Assembly (NCBI GenBank): GCA_900547775.1
Contig: URHW01000001.1
Span: 1-64,000 of the forward strand
Direction of reading: 5' to 3'
Source: an uncultured Mycoplasmatota bacterium
Lineage (GTDB): Bacteria > Bacillota_I > Bacilli_A > RF39 > UBA660
Length of the DNA stretch: 64,000 bases
Part shown: piece by piece, positions 38,071 to 45,742 of the stretch
How the letters are laid out: every line of letters starts with the position of its first letter
Position numbering within the stretch: position 1 is the stretch's first letter
Program-made: the position numbers and the translations under genes
Notes under the pieces: generated by a model
Databases searched by the model: none
What the model was told of the DNA's origin: nothing
What the model saw: the letters and a program-made list of their open reading frames with translations, nothing else

Positions 38071-38178
38071 AAAAAATGAGAACAAAGCCGTATGGGCGAA
38101 GGTACTCGCTGTTCCACCATACTTTGTTCTCATTAGTCTTTATAGCTGATAGGATTCCATCCCCGTCTTCGCTTGATA
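38071..38178 (-). promoter_or_regulatory. T-box-like glycine leader with intrinsic terminator upstream of glyS
   Basis: On the minus strand GCGAAGACGGGGATGGAATCC resembles T-box stem III, and ATGGTGGAACAGCG is the T-box bulge sequence. Its TGGA would pair with the UCCA end of tRNA-Gly, which has discriminator U. A long terminator follows: AATGAGAACAAAG with CTTTGTTCTCATT and a T tract. The leader from the predicted start is only about 105 bases, and I cannot identify a full stem I with a glycine specifier. Confidence 0.65.
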
Positions 38179-38183
38179 AATGT

Positions 38184-38212
38184 ATTATACAATCTAATTA
38201 TATTTATTGCAA
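38184..38212 (-). promoter_or_regulatory. promoter of the glyS leader
   Basis: On the minus strand TTGCAA, 17 bases, TATAAT, immediately after the end of the upstream surface gene. Confidence 0.7.
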
Positions 38213-38213
38213 G

Positions 38214-40124
38214 TTATTTTACAATGTAAGGATCTTCTGATGTACCAGTTCCGCCAGAAATTTCAATATTTGATACAAGAGAAATGGCAGGCCGCACGCC
38301 GTAGTAGTCCTCGCTCACGCCATGAGGACTCAAGACACCAAGGCTTCCACCGCCGCACCAACCGTAAGCGTAGCCATAATTGAAGGAATTAGGAGACAAG
38401 GACCACCAGGAAGCACCTGTTGCATTTTCCTGTAAATAATTAACAGAATTGTATGAACTATTAGCATATCCAGCAAATGCAATTTCATCTGCCATTAATA
38501 ATCCAATCTTATATGCTAAATTACCATTACCATTTGCTGTATCACTTACTGTGAACTTTGATAATTTGCCACCATTATTATCATTTGAACATATTAGGCT
38601 TGGGCTTACATACGTTGTAACACCATCACCATAAATTCTGTTATCTGCTCCATATCCAGTTACATTAGTTCCATATCCTAAACCTGTTCCATATGTAGAA
38701 CCACTTGTATAAGTAGTGAATGTACTTTTATCATTACACCATATTGTATCTGCTAGTTTACTTTCATATGATGCCAAATTATTTGTGTACCAAGTTTCTA
38801 AATTTGTAAGTATTGTACTTTTATTAGTATTTGCATGTGTACTTGCATAATCGGAAGCACCTGTTGTTCCATACATCAGTCCAATATAAGCATTATCATT
38901 GTCGCTTGAATTAAATGCACTTCTATATCTAGTACCAGAATATCTTGCAAATGCTGCAGTTGTACTATTATTTGCAGAAGAGCATGGATTAGATGAACTG
39001 CTTATATTATCATTATGAAGTACTAATTTAACTGAACCATCGCCAGTTATTCTTACGATTCGCCAGCATTTATTTGCAAACTGTACATAATTGTTTTTAA
39101 CGGCTCCTCTAAAGTAATAGGTCGTTCCATAATCATCATCTGTACTTGCGAGTAATGCTTCAGTTGTATTTTTATTTGAAGTGATTTGCTTATAAACAAA
39201 ACTACTTGATGTAGCACTTACTACATAATACACACTACTTAAATTTGTTGTAGTTACCATTGTTCCAACTGTACTTGAACCAGCACGATATAAAAAACTA
39301 TCTGGCAAATATTTTCCAACTAAACTAGAATATGAATTAGCATATGTATCACTTGTTACTGCTGTTCCAGTCAAATTAAAGTTTGAACCATTAGCTGTCC
39401 AGCCTGTACCATAAGTTATATAATATGCTTGATATGTTGATGATACACTTGTAGTTTGACTTTCAACATCATCTAAAACATGTGCACTTACTTCTTTACC
39501 AGGAATAGTTAGCGGAGTTTGCACTTTATTATTATCTCTTAACAATGCAAGTAGTGTTCCTTTTTTAGCTTCTAGCCAGCCTTCTGGTGCAGGAATTGTG
39601 CTTGCTTCTATCCCTATAGTATAAGAAAATGATTTGCCTAAATCCGGGGTTTGATCTTTATCTAAGTTTACATACTTTGCAGTGATGGTGTATGTATGTG
39701 TTGCTCCTTCTGCTATCGTGATTGATGGTGAAATTGTTCTTGTTGTCGTTCCTACTGCCTGTTCAGCCACACTCGTTCCACCATCAGCACTTGCTATAGA
39801 AAATGTTAGCCCACCTTCTACAAATTCGTTTGTTATGTTTGATATGTTTAATTTGTAGTATGTGTCTGCCTCTCCATTGTTTGTTACAGTAAATGTTTTA
39901 GTAGCACTCCATCCTGGCATGATGTTTGATGATGTTATAACGCTTTTGCCATCTGTGTATACTAGACTTAGGTTTGCTCCTGTCCCTTCGATTGATGGGT
40001 CTGTTTCACCATTTTTAATAAATGCACTAAAGAAGGCATATGATAGTCCTACTACTGCTAATACTAAAAGAACTATTGCTCCTATGATTGCTATTATGTT
40101 TGGTTTTTTATCTTGGTTTTCCAC
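38214..40124 (-). CDS. large surface protein: TasA/camelysin-like anchor region plus C-type-lectin-like variable end
   Basis: 636 aa from GTG at 40124; an upstream in-frame GTG overlaps the AGGTGAT ribosome site. Membrane or signal helix IIAIIGAIVLLVLAVVGLSYAFFS, then a TasA/camelysin-like beta domain (residues 35-180: TKTFTVTNNGEADTYYKLNI, GKSFSYTIGIEAS). A middle region and a Cys-containing domain (YVQFANKCWRIVRITGDGSVKLVLHND) follow. The last ~80 residues have WWSLSPN and GVRPAISL, the frame of C-type-lectin-like variable proteins of diversity-generating retroelements. The DNA under that end is clearly richer in G+C than its surroundings. Probably a binding protein on the cell surface. Confidence 0.75.
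   Translation of the reverse strand: MENQDKKPNIIAIIGAIVLLVLAVVGLSYAFFSAFIKNGETDPSIEGTGANLSLVYTDGKSVITSSNIMPGWSATKTFTVTNNGEADTYYKLNISNITNEFVEGGLTFSIASADGGTSVAEQAVGTTTRTISPSITIAEGATHTYTITAKYVNLDKDQTPDLGKSFSYTIGIEASTIPAPEGWLEAKKGTLLALLRDNNKVQTPLTIPGKEVSAHVLDDVESQTTSVSSTYQAYYITYGTGWTANGSNFNLTGTAVTSDTYANSYSSLVGKYLPDSFLYRAGSSTVGTMVTTTNLSSVYYVVSATSSSFVYKQITSNKNTTEALLASTDDDYGTTYYFRGAVKNNYVQFANKCWRIVRITGDGSVKLVLHNDNISSSSNPCSSANNSTTAAFARYSGTRYRSAFNSSDNDNAYIGLMYGTTGASDYASTHANTNKSTILTNLETWYTNNLASYESKLADTIWCNDKSTFTTYTSGSTYGTGLGYGTNVTGYGADNRIYGDGVTTYVSPSLICSNDNNGGKLSKFTVSDTANGNGNLAYKIGLLMADEIAFAGYANSSYNSVNYLQENATGASWWSLSPNSFNYGYAYGWCGGGSLGVLSPHGVSEDYYGVRPAISLVSNIEISGGTGTSEDPYIVK
38283..38410 (-). other. 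candidate DGR variable region in the surface protein C-terminus
   Basis: Between TGG-TGG-TCC and GTG-CGG-CCT-GCC the codons are rich in NNC/NNT for Asn, Tyr, Gly, Ser, Cys, Asp (NSFNYGYAYGWCGGGS). Codon choice is G/C-ending, unlike the rest of the gene, and a G/C block GGCGTGCGGCCTGCC lies at the 3' end like an IMH. No reverse transcriptase or template repeat is visible in this window. Confidence 0.5.
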
Positions 40125-40158
40125 TATTATCACCTATTGTTAATTTTACTAAATTTTT

Positions 40159-42327
40159 TTAAATATAACAAGGGTTATTATCGATTTCGATGTTTACTTT
40201 GGTGTTTGTTTTATATATTGTATCTAGCTGAGTTAATGCTTCTTTTATTTTGTCAAAGTTTTTGTATTTTAAAATTATTTGAAATCTGTAGATGTTTTTT
40301 ACTTTAAACATTCTGGCAGTTGTTGGTCCGAGGATGTACGTATTTTCTAAGTTTTTTCTTAAGTATGTGCAGGCTTTAGTTGCTTCTTTACTTGCTTCAT
40401 CATAGTCTTTTGATGCGATTTTAATTGTTGTAATATAAAAATATGGCGGGTATTTAAGTTCTCTTCTAATGTTCATTTCGTATGTATATAAACCTTTATA
40501 GTTGTTTTGTTTTACTAAATTTAGAGTTTCGTTATCTTTGTTAAATGTTTGTAAAATTACTTTACCATCGCCATTTTTCCTACCTGCTCTACCAGATACT
40601 TGGGATAGTAAACTATAGGTGTATTCACCACTTCTAAAGTCTGGAACGTTTAGTGACTCGTCGGCATTTATTACACCAACTACGGTTACATTTGGAAAGT
40701 CTAGTCCTTTACTAATCATTTGAGTTCCAACAATTATATTTACTTCACCATTTTCAATCATTTGGATATATTTTTCGTGACTACCTTTTCTTGTCGTTGT
40801 GTCGGCATCCATTCTTAAGACCTTGGCTTTAGGATATTTTATTTTAATTTCTTCTTCTAGTTTTTCAGTTCCTAATCCTAGTGATGTTAAGGCTTTTTCT
40901 TTGCATTCAGGGCAAATGCCATTATAAAGAAGTGTGTAGCCACAGTAATGACATCTTAGGTTATTACTTGTTTTATGGTACGTTAGAGTTATATCACAAT
41001 TAGGACATTTATAGGTATAACCGCAGTTTCTACAAGTTACGAATGTGTTAAAGCCTCTTCTATTTAGGAATAGCATTACTTGTTTATTATTGTTTAAAGC
41101 TTCTTTAATTTCTTTATCTAAGGCTTCACTTATGGTGCTGTTTCCTTTTTGATATTCTTCTTTCATATCAACTATTGTTATTTCGGGAAGTTTTGCTTTA
41201 CCAATACGATTTTGAAGTGTTAAAAGTGTGAAAACTCCTTTTTGAGCTCTAGCCATTGATTCAAGTGATGGAGTTGCACTACCAAGTACAACCGGGCATG
41301 AGTGGTATTTACTACGCCATAAGGCTACATCTTTAGCATTGTATCTAGGGTTATTTTCTTGTTTATAATTTGATGAGTGTTCTTCGTCAATAATGATAAC
41401 ACCAATGTTTTCTAGAGGCGTGAAGATCGCACTTCTAGTCCCTACTACTACGCTTACTTTTTTATCCATTATTTTATGATATTCATCATACTTTTCACCA
41501 TCAGATAAAGCTGAATGAAATACGGCAACACTACTTCCAAAGTGGTTATAAAATCTTTTAATTATTTGAGTTGTAAGGCTTATTTCTGGTACTAATAGAA
41601 GCGCAGTTTTTCCTTCTTTAATTATGTTATCAATGATGTTTAGATAGACTTCAGTTTTGCCTGATCCAGTTATGCCATATAAGAGGAAGGTTTCTGATTT
41701 TCCTTTAGAGTTTATTACTTTATTCGCCACTTCTTGTTGTTCTTCAGTTAAAGTTACGTTATGTTCGTTTTTTTCAGCGTTAATTCTGTATTTTGGCTTT
41801 TTGATTATTTTTACTAGGCCTTCGTTTTCAAGGATCCTAGCGATTGCTGATGAGACTTCTGTTTTAGGTATAAGGTCTCTTTTTTGAAGGTCTGTTAGCA
41901 GTTCTATTTGTTTTCTTGCGGTTTTGTGTTTTTCAATATAATCTTTAGGATCTGTGTTTAATGATACATACTCATCATATTGCTGATAATTAGTATTAAT
42001 AGTTTTAACTTTCATGCTCGCTGGAAGCATTGCTTGGTATGCACTTATTTGAGTACATAAGCATGTTTCTTTTAGGTAGACGCCTAAACTCATTAGTTCG
42101 TCATTTAAAGTAAAGGCTTCGTCTGTTATGTTTATGATTTCTTTAAGGTTATCCACAGAGCATTCATCTTTAATGTTTGTCACAAAACCATTTATTTTGG
42201 TTTGTCCAAAAGGGATTAGTACTTTCATACCCTTTTTTAATTTACCAAGTAAATGCTCTGGTACTTTATAAGTGAATGTTTGATCTATTGCTTTAGCACT
42301 ATATTCTGTTAAGATGTCTGCGTACAT
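40159..42327 (-). CDS. priA: primosomal helicase PriA (replication restart)
   Basis: 722 aa. N-terminal 3'-DNA-end binding domain (IPFGQTKINGFVT), winged helix, then helicase core with Walker A LYGITGSGKTEVYL, DEEHSSNYKQ, and VVLGSATPSLES. Eight zinc-binding cysteines in CRNCGYTYKCPNCDITL and CHYCGYTLL...CPECKEK, then RMDADTTTRKGSH and GTQMISKGLDFPNVT. Complete. Confidence 0.98.
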   Translation of the reverse strand: MYADILTEYSAKAIDQTFTYKVPEHLLGKLKKGMKVLIPFGQTKINGFVTNIKDECSVDNLKEIINITDEAFTLNDELMSLGVYLKETCLCTQISAYQAMLPASMKVKTINTNYQQYDEYVSLNTDPKDYIEKHKTARKQIELLTDLQKRDLIPKTEVSSAIARILENEGLVKIIKKPKYRINAEKNEHNVTLTEEQQEVANKVINSKGKSETFLLYGITGSGKTEVYLNIIDNIIKEGKTALLLVPEISLTTQIIKRFYNHFGSSVAVFHSALSDGEKYDEYHKIMDKKVSVVVGTRSAIFTPLENIGVIIIDEEHSSNYKQENNPRYNAKDVALWRSKYHSCPVVLGSATPSLESMARAQKGVFTLLTLQNRIGKAKLPEITIVDMKEEYQKGNSTISEALDKEIKEALNNNKQVMLFLNRRGFNTFVTCRNCGYTYKCPNCDITLTYHKTSNNLRCHYCGYTLLYNGICPECKEKALTSLGLGTEKLEEEIKIKYPKAKVLRMDADTTTRKGSHEKYIQMIENGEVNIIVGTQMISKGLDFPNVTVVGVINADESLNVPDFRSGEYTYSLLSQVSGRAGRKNGDGKVILQTFNKDNETLNLVKQNNYKGLYTYEMNIRRELKYPPYFYITTIKIASKDYDEASKEATKACTYLRKNLENTYILGPTTARMFKVKNIYRFQIILKYKNFDKIKEALTQLDTIYKTNTKVNIEIDNNPCYI

Positions 42328-42424
42328 ATTAAGCCTTCTTTCCTTTTTATATTATACCCTATTTTTATTTTTAATAAAAGTATTTTATAAAATATTTGTT
42401 CGCACTATTACCAATTATTACCAG

Positions 42425-42453
42425 TTGAATTCTTAATACAATTGTTCTATAAT
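42425..42453 (+). promoter_or_regulatory. promoter of the polymerase Y gene
   Basis: TTGAAT, 17 bases, TATAAT, about 20 bases before the ribosome site GGAGGTG. No palindromic LexA box was found near it. Confidence 0.7.
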
Positions 42454-42471
42454 TTAGATGGAGGTGCAAAG

Positions 42472-43746
42472 ATGAATGATTTATATGTTAAGAGAAATAT
42501 TATTGCGATTGATTTAAAGAGTTTTTTTGCATCTTGTGAGTGTATTGATAGAGGGTTAGATCCTTTTACTACTCCCCTTGTGGTGTGTAATCCTAAGCAA
42601 AAAGGTGCGATTACTTTAGCAGTTACGCCTTATTTAAAACAGTTTGGAGTTCCTGGTAGATGCCGAATTTATGATATTAATAAGTATAAGTTTCCTAGAG
42701 GAACAGTTATCATGAAAGCCCCACCCAGAATGAGTTTATATGTAGAAAAAAGTAAAGAAGTTATTGAGACTTATTTAGAATTTGTATCTAAAGAAGATAT
42801 GCATATATATTCAATTGATGAAGTATTACTTGATGTTACGTCTTATTTAAAGATGTATAAACTTACTGATTATGAACTTGCGTTAAAAATTCTTAAGAGA
42901 ATTAAGGAGAAAACTGGGCTTACTGCTACTGCAGGAATTGGTCCTAATTTAATGATGGCTAAGGTTGCGATGGATATAGATGCTAAACATGTTAAAAATA
43001 ATATAGCAAAATGGACTTATGATGATGTTAAGACTAAGCTCTGGGAGATTACTCCCCTATCTAAGATGTGGGGTATTGGCTCTAGAATGGAAAGTAATTT
43101 AAATAAACTTGGGCTTAAAAAAATTGGCGACATTGCCAAATATGATAGATATAAACTTAAAGAGAAGTTCGGCGTCATTGGTGAAGAATTATGGTATCAT
43201 GCAAATGGAATTGATTTATCTAAGATAAGTGATTTTAATTATGCACCTAAAGATAAGTCAATTAGTCATAGTCAGGTTCTTTTTAAGGATTATAATGGAG
43301 ATAATGTTATTCTGATTATAAAGGAAATGTGTGATGTGTTAACCAAAAGATTACGTGCAATGAATAAGTGCACTAAGGTTATTAGTTTTGGTATTGGATA
43401 TTCTAGAAGTGTTGGTGGTGGATTTTATCATTCTTTTAAGAGAGATGTACCAACTAGCGATACGAAAGAAATTTGTAATGATTGTTTAAGGATATTTGAT
43501 AAGTATTATGAAGATTTACCAATTAGAAAAGTGTCTATTGCTTTAGGTGGCCTATCTGATGATACGGGGATGCAACTTAATTTATTTGAAAGTATTGAAG
43601 AGAAAGTACATAATAAAAGTAAAGATAAAGTTGTTGATAGTATTAAAGATAAGTTTGGGGCTAATAGTATTATAAAGGCTTCTAGTCTTTTGCCCGACTC
43701 TACTGCTATTGAAAGAAACAAGAAAATTGGTGGTCATAGTGCGTGA
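42472..43746 (+). CDS. Y-family DNA polymerase (UmuC/UvrX-like)
   Basis: 424 aa from ATG 42472, placed by the GGAGGTG ribosome site; the earlier in-frame start at 42442 precedes that site. Palm motif AIDLKSFFASCECIDRGLDP (metal Asp and steric gate region), second metal motif HIYSIDEVLLDVT, HhH thumb region WGIGSRMESNLNKLGLKKIGDI, little-finger domain, and a C-terminal beta-clamp-like QLNLFE. Most like the UvrX/YqjW group, which is often mobile-element borne and paired with YolD, as here. Translesion synthesis. Confidence 0.93.
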   Translation: MNDLYVKRNIIAIDLKSFFASCECIDRGLDPFTTPLVVCNPKQKGAITLAVTPYLKQFGVPGRCRIYDINKYKFPRGTVIMKAPPRMSLYVEKSKEVIETYLEFVSKEDMHIYSIDEVLLDVTSYLKMYKLTDYELALKILKRIKEKTGLTATAGIGPNLMMAKVAMDIDAKHVKNNIAKWTYDDVKTKLWEITPLSKMWGIGSRMESNLNKLGLKKIGDIAKYDRYKLKEKFGVIGEELWYHANGIDLSKISDFNYAPKDKSISHSQVLFKDYNGDNVILIIKEMCDVLTKRLRAMNKCTKVISFGIGYSRSVGGGFYHSFKRDVPTSDTKEICNDCLRIFDKYYEDLPIRKVSIALGGLSDDTGMQLNLFESIEEKVHNKSKDKVVDSIKDKFGANSIIKASSLLPDSTAIERNKKIGGHSA

Positions 43747-44062
43747 TCGTGGTGAAATTAAATGGGCTCCTTTTAATTCAGTAATCAATGGTAAATATAT
43801 AGTTTCAGAGATCGAAAAAAAGAAGAAAAGAATAAATAAACCCATGCTTTCTGATGAACAAGTTAGTTATATTGAAAAAGCAATCTTGGAAGCGATGACT
43901 GATGGCGTTATGGTTGATTTAACTTTTTATAAGGAAGGTTTTTTGTATCATGATAAAGCCACTATTTTAAGAGTTGATAGTGCTCTTAAAAAGATTTATT
44001 TAAGTAATATGCATGTTTTATATTTTTGGGATATTATTAATATTAGAACTATTGCTTATTGA
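43739..44062 (+). CDS. YolD-like protein
   Basis: 107 aa from GTG 43739 (MRDRGEIKWAPFNSV); longer starts exist but family members begin close to RDRGxIKW and GGTGG lies upstream. The SH3-like part ATILRVDSALKKIYLSNMHVLYFWDIINI follows. It overlaps the polymerase end by eight bases. YolD proteins accompany UvrX/YqjW polymerases in Bacillus and may modulate them as UmuD does UmuC. Confidence 0.85.
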   Translation: MRDRGEIKWAPFNSVINGKYIVSEIEKKKKRINKPMLSDEQVSYIEKAILEAMTDGVMVDLTFYKEGFLYHDKATILRVDSALKKIYLSNMHVLYFWDIINIRTIAY

Positions 44063-44097
44063 TATAATGTGTTATACTAGAACTCATGGGTGGTTTT

Positions 44098-44634
44098 ATG
44101 AGAAAATTCTTTTTAGATGATGTTTATATAGGGGTTAAGGAAAAACTTGGGGAAACTGATTTTAATTTTGATGGAACTGAAACAGAAAGGTATTCTTTTG
44201 GTTTTTATGAATATGTTGGAAAGTTTTATGATAAAAAGTTTGCTAGAGATTTAACTTGTTATCTTGAAGTTAGTACTGGAAAACCTATATATGTAGATAA
44301 GTATGGGAATACTTGTCCTTTTGCCGGAACAACTCCTAGTATAAGATCTTTTAGATATTTAAAAAGACTTCCCGATTTGATTATGGTAGGTTTTGATGAA
44401 TCACTTAAATGCCCGAATAATTATTCTTTTGAGCAAATGGATTTACTTAGAAGATGTGCATCTGTTGTTTCACATTATGATAGGCTTAGTGATACTGATG
44501 AACATGTAAGTAAATTAGCGTCATTTTTTATAAATGTATATTTAAAAACTTATGGAAATCCGCTTAAAACAGAAACATTTATGATAGAAGAAAATGCTAG
44601 AAAGGCCCGTGAAAAGTTTGTTGTCATTAAATAA
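44098..44634 (+). CDS. hypothetical protein
   Basis: 178 aa from ATG 44098 (ribosome site GGGTGG; the ATG at 44086 overlaps this site). No signal peptide or membrane helix. It has scattered conserved-looking motifs (SFGFYEYVGKFYDKKFARD, NNYSFEQMDLLRRCASVVSHYD) but I recognise no family. It follows the polymerase-YolD pair by 35 bases and may be co-transcribed. Confidence 0.7.
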   Translation: MRKFFLDDVYIGVKEKLGETDFNFDGTETERYSFGFYEYVGKFYDKKFARDLTCYLEVSTGKPIYVDKYGNTCPFAGTTPSIRSFRYLKRLPDLIMVGFDESLKCPNNYSFEQMDLLRRCASVVSHYDRLSDTDEHVSKLASFFINVYLKTYGNPLKTETFMIEENARKAREKFVVIK

Positions 44635-44668
44635 ATTGTGATTTTTGATAGTTTTGGTTTAATTTTAC

Positions 44669-44697
44669 TTGATTTTAGAGTTTGGTTATGCTAGAAT
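44669..44697 (+). promoter_or_regulatory. promoter of tRNA-Ala
   Basis: TTGATT, 17 bases, TAGAAT with extended TGC; the start would be a few bases before the tRNA. Confidence 0.75.
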
Positions 44698-44710
44698 TAT
44701 CTTGTTGCTT

Positions 44711-44786
44711 GGGGAATTAGCTCAGTTGGTAGAGCATCACGCTTGCACCGTGAGGGTCAGGAGTTCGAGTCTCCTATTCTCCACCA
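44711..44786 (+). tRNA. tRNA-Ala (anticodon TGC)
   Basis: Cloverleaf: acceptor GGGGAAT/ATTCTCC, D-arm GCTC...GAGC, anticodon stem TCACG/CGTGA with loop CTTGCAC (anticodon TGC at 44744-44746), T-arm AGGAG-TTCGAGT-CTCCT, encoded CCA. The G3-U70 wobble pair, the main alanine identity element, is present, with discriminator A. Confidence 0.98.
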
Positions 44787-44799
44787 AGATTGAATATGA

Positions 44800-44825
44800 G
44801 AAACTTGAAAAAGTTTCTTTTTTTT
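44800..44825 (+). terminator. terminator of tRNA-Ala
   Basis: GAAACTT, GAAA loop, AAGTTTC, then eight T. The -35 box of the next promoter (TTGAAA) lies inside this hairpin. Confidence 0.9.
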
Positions 44826-44833
44826 GCTATAAT
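44805..44833 (+). promoter_or_regulatory. promoter of the antisense RNA of toxin-like locus 3
   Basis: TTGAAA, 17 bases, TATAAT. It overlaps the tRNA terminator. A second TATAAT at 44856-44861 lacks a well-spaced -35. Confidence 0.65.
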
Positions 44834-44840
44834 GTATTTG

Positions 44841-44952
44841 TCAAGGAAACTTGCATATAATAAAAAAGAGGAACATTTGATTTTGCAAGTGAATGTCGCC
44901 TCATATAGTTGAGTTAGACACTCTATCAATGCTGAAGAGTGTCTATTTTTTT
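44841..44952 (+). ncRNA. candidate antisense antitoxin RNA, locus 3
   Basis: Predicted from the promoter at 44805-44833 to the terminator GACACTCT...AGAGTGTC plus TATTTTTTT (44918-44952). It contains hairpin GAGGAACATT...AATGTCGCCTC and is complementary to the last codons and 3' region of the toxin-like mRNA. On the other strand the same hairpin is followed by TTTTTT and can end the toxin mRNA. Confidence 0.6.
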
Positions 44953-45035
44953 ATCGCTAGTACCAACAAGGTAGAAAGTAATAAAATGATAGCGATGAGC
45001 CTTAGAACTTTTAAAATAAAAGTTTTGTTTTTCAT
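44943..45035 (-). CDS. 30-residue hydrophobic peptide, type I toxin-like (locus 3)
   Basis: The peptide begins MKNKTFILKVLRLI, continues with a Leu/Ile/Val helix (13-28) and ends AIKK. It has an excellent AGGAGG ribosome site (AAAGGAGGTAGATAAAG-ATG) and promoter TTGTTT-17-TATAAT at 45101-45129. Sequence differs from the 16225-16314 peptide, but the architecture is the same: basic N-terminus, one membrane helix, a convergent antisense RNA overlapping the 3' end, and matching 5' and 3' inverted segments (GGAACATTTGAT). Toxicity is inferred. Confidence 0.7.
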   Translation of the reverse strand: MKNKTFILKVLRLIAIILLLSTLLVLAIKK

Positions 45036-45100
45036 CTTTATCTACCTCCTTTCTTTTTCAAGATTGGAGGCTGACACTCACATCAAATGTTCCTAGCAAA

Positions 45101-45129
45101 ATTATATTATACTTAAGTTAAGAAAACAA
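45101..45129 (-). promoter_or_regulatory. promoter of toxin-like locus 3
   Basis: On the minus strand TTGTTT, 17 bases, TATAAT; the transcript would begin close to GGAACATTTGATGTG. Confidence 0.6.
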
Positions 45130-45227
45130 GAGAAAGAAGGAAAATTCTTATTACCGCCTTATAAAATTATAAGACATAAAATATTGATTGTATTTTAAGT
45201 ATTTTTTAGAAAATTATGATTATATAT

Positions 45228-45256
45228 TTGTCAGTTATTTTTATATTTGTTATAAT
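45228..45256 (+). promoter_or_regulatory. orphan promoter-like sequence
   Basis: TTGTCA, 17 bases, TATAAT with no gene downstream on this strand. The following bases resemble those after the locus 3 antisense promoter (TATAATG...TCAAG...ATAATAAAAAAG). The rest of 45130-45383 shows only AT-rich DNA and the terminator at 45283-45324. Confidence 0.45.
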
Positions 45257-45282
45257 GAACTTATCAAGAGTTTTTTAATAAT

Positions 45283-45324
45283 AAAAAAGGGAAATACTTA
45301 ACTTTGCTGTGTTGAGTTTTTCCC
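45283..45324 (-). terminator. terminator of the rplT-downstream gene
   Basis: GGGAAAAACTCAAC...GTTAAGTATTTCCC on the minus strand, followed by TTTTTT. Confidence 0.75.
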
Positions 45325-45383
45325 TAAGTAAATTATATTTATTTAAGTCTGTAATATAATATTGTTTTAATACTTCTTTTATT

Positions 45384-45692
45384 TTATATATTTTTATCTT
45401 TATTAACACTACTATTTAGTTTACTTCCCTCATATTCTTTTTCAGTAGCGTCATCATCTACTACTAAAAGAACATCACCATAAGTAAAATCAATGTTGTT
45501 TTTTATAGCTAATTTCACAAAATTTATAATTGCTCTGTCTCTTAACTCTCTTAATAAATCTGCATCTAGTCCATATTTTTTGTTAAAATCGCTTTCTTCT
45601 AGACTCATAGGAATTACTTTTTGGGGATCAATTCTTAAAGAAATGCCGTCTTTTGAAGTTTTTCTTATTAGTTCATCATATTTTTTACTCAT
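45384..45692 (-). CDS. hypothetical protein
   Basis: 102 aa from ATG 45692 with AGAGGA ribosome site; a longer frame to 45740 would run into the rplT terminator. No membrane or signal segments. Charged, with an acidic end (VVDDDATEKEYEGSK). No family recognised. Confidence 0.6.
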   Translation of the reverse strand: MSKKYDELIRKTSKDGISLRIDPQKVIPMSLEESDFNKKYGLDADLLRELRDRAIINFVKLAIKNNIDFTYGDVLLVVDDDATEKEYEGSKLNSSVNKDKNI

Positions 45693-45716
45693 AATATTCC
45701 TCTTTTCTAAAATTTC

Positions 45717-45742
45717 AAAAAAAGAATTGTCATCAGACAATT
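45717..45742 (-). terminator. terminator after rplT
   Basis: AATTGTC, TGAT, GACAATT, then C and TTTTTTT on the minus strand; it overlaps the rplT stop. Confidence 0.8.

Noticed and set aside
42360..42471. LexA operator for the polymerase Y gene
   Set aside because: TTTGTTCGC is present, but no matching GAAC half-site at the right distance was found.
45289..45324. Hairpin first read as part of a fourth antisense antitoxin RNA
   Set aside because: On the minus strand it is followed by TTTTTT and sits right after the 45384-45692 gene, so it is best explained as that gene's terminator.
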